The notes under the pieces were generated by a model that was not told the origin of the DNA, ran no database searches, and saw nothing but the letters and a program-made list of their open reading frames with translations. The position numbers and the translations under genes are program-made. From an uncultured Eubacteriales bacterium (GTDB taxonomy: Bacteria > Bacillota > Clostridia > Peptostreptococcales > Anaerovoracaceae), in contig CAJTYS010000012.1 of the NCBI GenBank assembly GCA_910583765.1, positions 1 through 64,000 on the forward strand: DNA of 64,000 nt, read 5' to 3'. Shown in pieces: positions 59,283-64,000 of this stretch (position 1 is its first letter; each line of letters opens with the position of its first letter).

Positions 59283-60557
59283 ATGATTGGAGAATTGGGC
59301 ACAGTTGCCAGCGGTGTGTATGTGATCGGGAATCTTTTCAGGATTTACATCATAGGCATGTTTTTTCGCGTGTTTTTTGATGCTGCCGCGCCCAGGAACA
59401 GAAGAATAGCCAGATGCATTTGTTACATTGTGTACTATGTGGGCAACAGCATGTGTTTTCTGGTGTGGGCGCTTTCGCCTAATATGATCATGCTCTCCAA
59501 TGTCATTGGGTGTCTGCTGGTCGCTACGACTTATCTGGGGGCGTGGAAATACAAGATCATCGCGATGATTGCGAGTGTGGCAACGGCGATTGTGTGCGAG
59601 GATTTAGCTTACCGCTTGCTCGTCAGTTTAGGAACAGAACATATCATTATTCTTGGGATCCTTTCGACAGATTTGATGTTCCTAACGATTGTATCGATGA
59701 TAAAGGAAATGGTTGATTTCAAACGGCGAGATGAAATCACTTTTGTAGAATGGATATTTGTTGTATTGATTCCTACTTGCAGCGTGTTTGTGTCTGCAAT
59801 CGCACTTGACAATTGCAAGGACGTTCGATCTGTTGCACTGGGTGGAACAAGCATGGTTCTAATTAATATCTTTGTGTTTTATCTTTTGGATCGTATCCAG
59901 GAAATGCATAAAAAGCAAATGGGTTTAGCTTTGTTGGAGCAGCAAAACCAATCTTATGAAAATCAAATGGCATTATCAAAAGAATCGGAAAGAACGATAA
60001 CTGCGCTGCGCCATGATCTGAAGAATCATTTGCTTTCTTTACAGCAATTGATCGGGCATCGGCAATATCAAGAGGCGGAGGCATATCTCAGTGATCTTTT
60101 TACGGATTTAGAAACAAAACATAGATTCGTGGCCACGGGCAATACGATTGTAGATGGTTTACTGAATATAAAGCTTGGTCAGGCGGCTGAAATGGGAGCA
60201 GATATTTTAACGAACATTCAAATCCCAACAGAACTGTCCATGAACATGAAGGATTTCAGCATCCTCATGGGAAATTTGCTGGACAATGCTTTGCGTGCGT
60301 TAGAGCAATGTGAAAAAGACAAATCTCTAAAAGTCATGATGAAAGAAGAGGTTGGAAAACTCTTTATCAGCGTGGAAAATTCCTATTGTGGGGAATTAAA
60401 AAAAGTAGGCAATGTTTTTCTTACGACAAAGAGAGAATGGCGAAGTCATGGGATGGGATTAAAAAATGTACAGAGGGTTGTGGACCAATATCATGGAGAA
60501 ATGGATATAGAAACGACAAACTCTGTATTTTCAACGAAGCTTATTATGTTTGTATAA
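59283..60557 (+). CDS. GHKL-domain sensor histidine kinase (AgrC-like)
   Basis: 424 aa with about six N-terminal membrane helices (to about residue 190), a coiled coil and a GHKL ATPase. The phospho-His lies in TALRHDLKNHLLSLQQLIGH (about 241-260), the N-box in LMGNLLDNALRALEQ and the glycine box in SHGMGLKNVQRVV. It senses a signal at the membrane (a peptide in AgrC; unknown here) and phosphorylates the LytTR regulator. Confidence 0.9.
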   Translation: MIGELGTVASGVYVIGNLFRIYIIGMFFRVFFDAAAPRNRRIARCICYIVYYVGNSMCFLVWALSPNMIMLSNVIGCLLVATTYLGAWKYKIIAMIASVATAIVCEDLAYRLLVSLGTEHIIILGILSTDLMFLTIVSMIKEMVDFKRRDEITFVEWIFVVLIPTCSVFVSAIALDNCKDVRSVALGGTSMVLINIFVFYLLDRIQEMHKKQMGLALLEQQNQSYENQMALSKESERTITALRHDLKNHLLSLQQLIGHRQYQEAEAYLSDLFTDLETKHRFVATGNTIVDGLLNIKLGQAAEMGADILTNIQIPTELSMNMKDFSILMGNLLDNALRALEQCEKDKSLKVMMKEEVGKLFISVENSYCGELKKVGNVFLTTKREWRSHGMGLKNVQRVVDQYHGEMDIETTNSVFSTKLIMFV

Positions 60558-60591
60558 ACGTATATGGAAAGAAAAAAATAAATGGAAAAGG

Positions 60592-60628
60592 AAGCATGCC
60601 GTAAGAATCTGTGGCATGCTTTTTTCTA
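60592..60628 (+). terminator. Terminator after the kinase gene
   Basis: AAGCATGCC...GGCATGCTT followed by TTTT. Confidence 0.85.
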
Positions 60629-60787
60629 CATGAGATCATACCGTTTTCAACATTTGGGAAAAAAGCCCCTTTTTATAGTGTATAATCTGGAATACCTACT
60701 AAACAAACCTTAACACATAATTATGATAGCGAGGAATTAGTGGTTTACAAAAAAACATTGCCAAAATTGGCAGCAGGAGGTTCCCTT

Positions 60788-62176
60788 ATGAGAATTGACG
60801 CAAACATAAGCTCAGATTATTTGAAAAGCAGAATCGCTGCCCTGAATAGTGCGCCTTTGAAAGAAGGTTCGCTTCCTGACAATCAGAAAAACATCCCAAT
60901 ACTGAAACCGTTGTCACTGTACGACGACATACCAGAATTCACCAGGGACGAAGCACTGTTATATCAATATGGGAAAGATCACCCGGGAAGCTTGGCTGGC
61001 AGTGGATCTGCCAGCGATTACCCTCGAAACGCATCTCAGGTGTCACAGGAATACATTGATTATTTGAACAATCGGACGATCACCCAATGGGACAAAGGAC
61101 GGTTCTATTTTGCGGTGGATTTCATGCCGACCAGCGACAATTTGGATGTCAATCTTAGCCGCCTGGCAGCGACCTACGTGACGGCATTGGAGCATTTAGA
61201 AACGAATTTCAGCGGCGAACAGCTGAAAAGCTACAAAAGTGAGTTAGAGGCCATGGTTTTGGAAAAGAAAAACGCTGTGGCTAACTATTTTGCCAAAAGC
61301 GTGGGTGGCTTCATGGATCAAAACGGCGGCAGCGGCGAAACCCAAAAAGTTTACGACAGCATTCTGGCCTGCTATGATCAAAAAGTCGAGCAATACAGCG
61401 AGTTTCTCAAACATAATCAGGACTTTGCCAGCTTGAAAGGCACAGAGGACGCATGGCTGCAAAATGACGTAGCGTACATGTCACAGCAGCTGCAAAAAGT
61501 GGTTGGCGCCCTGGGCCAAGAGGCTGCTGATGCTGACGATCATTATTCCATGGCAGAAATCGTCCTTGCCAATCGCATGGTAAGGGAAGTCAATAACACG
61601 GGATTGTTTGATATCGGTGGAAACGAGGAAAGCATCGGCATGCAGGTAGGAGTACTCCTGTTAAAAAACGGATTGTACGCGGAGGCTGGAGAAAAATTGG
61701 GCAATCTGGCAGGTAAAATGTCCGAATCCGTGAATCGTTGGATCACAAGGACCATTGACAAGGAAAATGAGCGAATCAAGACAATGTATGAGGCGCCTTA
61801 TTATGACAAGGCCGCCAACCCTGCTTACGATGTGTCCGCAATCCGTGCCATGAGCGAGAAGATGCTGCTCCTATACAACGAAACGGAACGCAATTACGCA
61901 GAGGCGATTTTGAAGGGCATCGAACTTGCGCGAACCACCAGCAGCCAGAAGCAAAATCCAAATAATGCGGTGCTAAGGTACAATGATAACAGCTTTTGGA
62001 ACCAGTTTTATGACAATTCCGGACGTTTATCATCCAAATACTACATGCACGTTCCAGGTTCTGACACGAGAACGGATTTTTGCAAGCTGGTGGATTCCTG
62101 GAACCAATTTGCTGCCCAAATTTCCAAGTCCCAGGATTTCCAATTGAATGCCAATACTATTTCCGTGTTGGTGTAA
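60788..62176 (+). CDS. Orphan hypothetical protein (462 aa)
   Basis: No signal peptide or membrane helix; largely helical with many Asn/Gln/Glu and a run of Ala. Distinct stretches include YLNNRTITQWDKGRFYFAVD (about residues 90-109), and two later Trp residues (NRWITRTI, FWNQFYDNS). AGGAGG 7 nt before the ATG at 60788 beats the GTG at 60740. I do not recognise the family. It stands alone between the two-component pair and nagZ. Length and codon use look like a real gene. Confidence 0.6.
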   Translation: MRIDANISSDYLKSRIAALNSAPLKEGSLPDNQKNIPILKPLSLYDDIPEFTRDEALLYQYGKDHPGSLAGSGSASDYPRNASQVSQEYIDYLNNRTITQWDKGRFYFAVDFMPTSDNLDVNLSRLAATYVTALEHLETNFSGEQLKSYKSELEAMVLEKKNAVANYFAKSVGGFMDQNGGSGETQKVYDSILACYDQKVEQYSEFLKHNQDFASLKGTEDAWLQNDVAYMSQQLQKVVGALGQEAADADDHYSMAEIVLANRMVREVNNTGLFDIGGNEESIGMQVGVLLLKNGLYAEAGEKLGNLAGKMSESVNRWITRTIDKENERIKTMYEAPYYDKAANPAYDVSAIRAMSEKMLLLYNETERNYAEAILKGIELARTTSSQKQNPNNAVLRYNDNSFWNQFYDNSGRLSSKYYMHVPGSDTRTDFCKLVDSWNQFAAQISKSQDFQLNANTISVLV

Positions 62177-62197
62177 ATGAATACGCTGCTGATGACC

Positions 62198-62350
62198 CTA
62201 CATCTGAATCATGGTCATCAGCAGTTCCATCATTTCATCATCTTCCTCCTGGGTGAAAGGCTTTTCCAGCTTTCCGCCGCAGTGAGGACAGGTGGTTTCT
62301 TTTTCTTCTGCCTCCACTTCCGTGTAGCAGGATGGGCAATATTTCAGCAT
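62198..62350 (-). CDS. 50-aa zinc-ribbon protein
   Basis: Too short to be noticed easily. It starts MLKYCPSCYTEVEAEEKETT and continues with CPHCGGKL, giving two CxxC pairs (residues 5-8 and 21-24). A helical, acidic and Met-rich tail follows (EEDDEMMELLMTMIQM). AAAGGAG precedes the ATG. It lies just downstream of nagZ on the same strand, so they probably share a transcript. It may be a metal-binding adaptor; role unknown. Confidence 0.75.
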   Translation of the reverse strand: MLKYCPSCYTEVEAEEKETTCPHCGGKLEKPFTQEEDDEMMELLMTMIQM

Positions 62351-62370
62351 GATTGTTTACTCCTTTCCAC

Positions 62371-63567
62371 TTATTGATCGCTTTTAGGCTGGCTGTTTTC
62401 AGGCGGCTCCTGGGGCAGCAGCCCCAATTTTTCTTTCCATTCCAGGACACGAAGCGCGGATTCTGTGATCTGTTTCTTTGAGATTTTTCCAGCTTTGACC
62501 GCTTCCAGCACTGCGGGGATCTGCTCTTTGTAGCCAGCTGTGCAGAGAAGATCGTTGCCCGCCTGAATCGCCGCCACTGCGATGTTTTCCTCTCCGCTGT
62601 AGCCCTGAACTCCTTCCATGATCAGATCGTCTGTGAGGATCACGCCCTCAAATCCCAATTCCCTGCGCAAAATTTCATGGACTGGCTTGGATAGGGAAGC
62701 GGGCTTTTCTGGGTCCATGGATTCCACGATGTTGTGGCTCACCAGCACGCAAGGCGCGCCAGCCTTGATTCCAGCTTCAAAGGGCAGGAAATCCTTTTCC
62801 GTAAAATCCTCGTAAGGCCGTGGGTCTCGAGCCACTCCCGTGTGGGTGTCGATGTTTCCACCGTAGCCAGGGAAGTGCTTTAGCGAAGAGCCGATCTTTT
62901 TAGAATTCATCAGAGAAACCACGGCAGCGATGTAGTCAGCTGTGGTTTTCGCGTTTTGTCCCAGGGTGCGTCGATAAATAAAAGAGGATTTGTTCTCTGC
63001 CATGTCGCAGACCGGAGCCAAGTTCACGTTGATCCCCAGAGACAAGAGCAAATCGGATTTTTCTTCCTCCTGCGCCAGTACAGCGTCGAGACCACCTTGA
63101 TTGTAAAGCTGCTGGGGTGACGCGAAAGGCTGATCGCGGAACGCCGGATACTTGCTGACGCGGATCACGGTTTCGCCTTCCTCATCCACGGCCATGAGCA
63201 TTGGCGTGGAAGCCGCCTGCTGATAGGCGGCGATGTCAGCGGAGACCGCTTCCTTGTCTCGAACCTGGAAGAAATCAGCGAAAAACAGATAACCGCCCAG
63301 ATGATACGCTTCAATGTCTTCTGTGCTTACCATGGAATTCGTCACGCAAACTAGGAACATCTGCCCGATCTTCTCTTTTAAAGACATGGCTTCTACGGCT
63401 TTTTCCGCTGCGCTTTTGGACACTGTAATCTTTCCGGCTTCCTCTGCGGGAACAGAGGCCGAAGAGTTAGAGGCTCTCTCCGATCCCTGATTTCGAGGAA
63501 GCATAAATAAGCCGCTTCCCGCCAGAAGCACGAGAAACGCACAAAGGATCAATACTTTTCTTTTCAA
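62371..63567 (-). CDS. nagZ: Beta-N-acetylhexosaminidase (GH3, NagZ-like)
   Basis: 398 aa. The N-terminal anchor (VLILCAFLVLLAGSGLFML, about residues 5-23) puts it outside or on the membrane. GH3 motifs: SLKHFPGYGGNIDTHTGVAR (about 231-250, with the acid/base D-H pair in DTH), VLVSHNIVES, and the nucleophile Asp in GVILTDDLIMEGV (about 305-317). It removes N-acetylglucosamine from peptidoglycan fragments during wall recycling. Confidence 0.88.
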   Translation of the reverse strand: MKRKVLILCAFLVLLAGSGLFMLPRNQGSERASNSSASVPAEEAGKITVSKSAAEKAVEAMSLKEKIGQMFLVCVTNSMVSTEDIEAYHLGGYLFFADFFQVRDKEAVSADIAAYQQAASTPMLMAVDEEGETVIRVSKYPAFRDQPFASPQQLYNQGGLDAVLAQEEEKSDLLLSLGINVNLAPVCDMAENKSSFIYRRTLGQNAKTTADYIAAVVSLMNSKKIGSSLKHFPGYGGNIDTHTGVARDPRPYEDFTEKDFLPFEAGIKAGAPCVLVSHNIVESMDPEKPASLSKPVHEILRRELGFEGVILTDDLIMEGVQGYSGEENIAVAAIQAGNDLLCTAGYKEQIPAVLEAVKAGKISKKQITESALRVLEWKEKLGLLPQEPPENSQPKSDQ

Positions 63568-63683
63568 TGGACACCCGCCTTTCTTGGATGGCTACATTGT
63601 ATCATAGTTTTTCGGAGAAAAACAGCCCTGAGTTGGGGAGCGGAATTCTTTCAAAAATGTCTTCTTGCGTTCGTCACACTGCG

Positions 63684-64000
63684 ATGCTATCATGGAAACA
63701 GGGACAATTGGGGAAACTAAAAGCAGAGTACCAGAAAATCCTGGATCGGCTGGATGAATTGGAACGCCAGGGCGTGATCGGGGCGTTTGACAAGCGGACG
63801 ATCATCGAGCTTTCCGGCGATGTGCTCAAAGAAATCGCACGAAAATACGAAAACGTGCAGAAAGGCGTAGGTGGCATGATGGTGGGAGCGTTAATTGACA
63901 CGACTTCACGAAGGCTTAGAGATGAAGCACGAAATGAAGCGCGAAGTAAAAATCAAAAGGAAACGGCACTTAGGATGCTGAAAAGAGGAAAACTCACGAT
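63684..64000 (+). pseudogene. 3' part of a PD-(D/E)XK nuclease-family transposase (Rpn-type), cut by window edge
   Basis: The frame reads MLSWKQGQLGKLKAEYQKIL, then GAFDKRTIIELSG and RRLRDEARNEARSKNQKETA, followed by LRMLKRGKLT and then the window edge. This is the helical C-terminal region of Rpn/PD-(D/E)XK transposase-type proteins. The nuclease domain should lie upstream, but that space holds nagZ on the other strand. No ribosome site precedes 63684 or 63657, so it is probably a 5'-truncated remnant. Confidence 0.5.

Overview
The window looks like the chromosome of a strict anaerobe of the Clostridia (Firmicutes). The signs are strong AGGAGG-type ribosome binding sites on most genes, rubredoxin-containing reverse rubrerythrin, the oxygen-sensitive ThiH route to thiamine, PucR/PadR/LytTR/WYL regulators, Sapep/PepV dipeptidases and Fst/Hol_Tox-like mini-toxins. 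Placement below class is inference; the gene mix would suit an amino-acid-fermenting lineage near Anaerovoracaceae/Eubacteriales. No rRNA, tRNA, CRISPR array or intact insertion sequence was seen.

Layout. 1-5.4 kb: surface/export genes (a BspA-type leucine-rich-repeat protein cut by the window edge, a tiny acidic protein, a zinc-ribbon membrane protein, an Ig-like secreted protein, an ACT-domain protein). 5.8-13.4 kb: WYL regulator, VanW-like wall protein, a truncated SpoIIE-type phosphatase, KtrB/KtrA potassium uptake, Crp/Fnr regulator divergent from a flavin-binding oxidase-like protein. 13.5-18.8 kb: PucR regulator divergent from an NCS1 permease - M29/NicX-like - DUF917 operon. 18.8-19.5 kb: tandem type I toxin-antitoxin locus, one copy decayed. 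19.6-23.7 kb: HTH-desulfoferrodoxin-like fusion, serine resolvase, PadR-DUF1700-DUF4097 operon, reverse rubrerythrin. 23.9-28.2 kb: lipoprotein binding protein, NifU-like scaffold, CapA-like protein, dipeptidase. 28.3-30.3 kb: small membrane genes between two copies of a 200-nt folded repeat. 30.4-37.0 kb: a second permease/DUF917/PucR module, with a dipeptidase and two Asp/Glu/hydantoin racemase-like proteins. 37.2-38.8 kb: ECF sigma/anti-sigma and a PadR gene facing a probable small RNA. 39.3-41.2 kb: tandem secreted paralogues. 41.3-50.4 kb: HipA-like kinase, thiSFGH plus ThiE/TenI operon, a third mini-toxin, NnrE, a phosphohexomutase, an alanine/glycine:Na+ symporter. 50.5-54.8 kb: a second resolvase and a transporter-HD-LarE-MazG operon. 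55.0-58.5 kb: cobalamin nucleotide-loop operon cobT-cobU-cobS-(CobU-like)-cobC. 58.6-64 kb: LytTR/GHKL two-component pair, a 462-aa orphan, a mini zinc ribbon with NagZ, and a fragment of a PD-(D/E)XK transposase-family protein.

Working together: the two NCS1/DUF917/PucR modules look like paralogous catabolic units for a small cyclic nitrogen compound (hydantoin-, purine- or thiohydantoin-like; substrate unknown). The cob operon converts cobinamide-type precursors to cobalamin. The thi operon makes the thiazole half of thiamine. The noncoding structure is the most unusual part: three Fst/par-like toxin-antitoxin loci, two families of folded intergenic repeats (about 200 nt x2 and about 90 nt x4-5), a thi leader with its own terminator and no recognisable TPP aptamer, and two matching ECF-type promoters.
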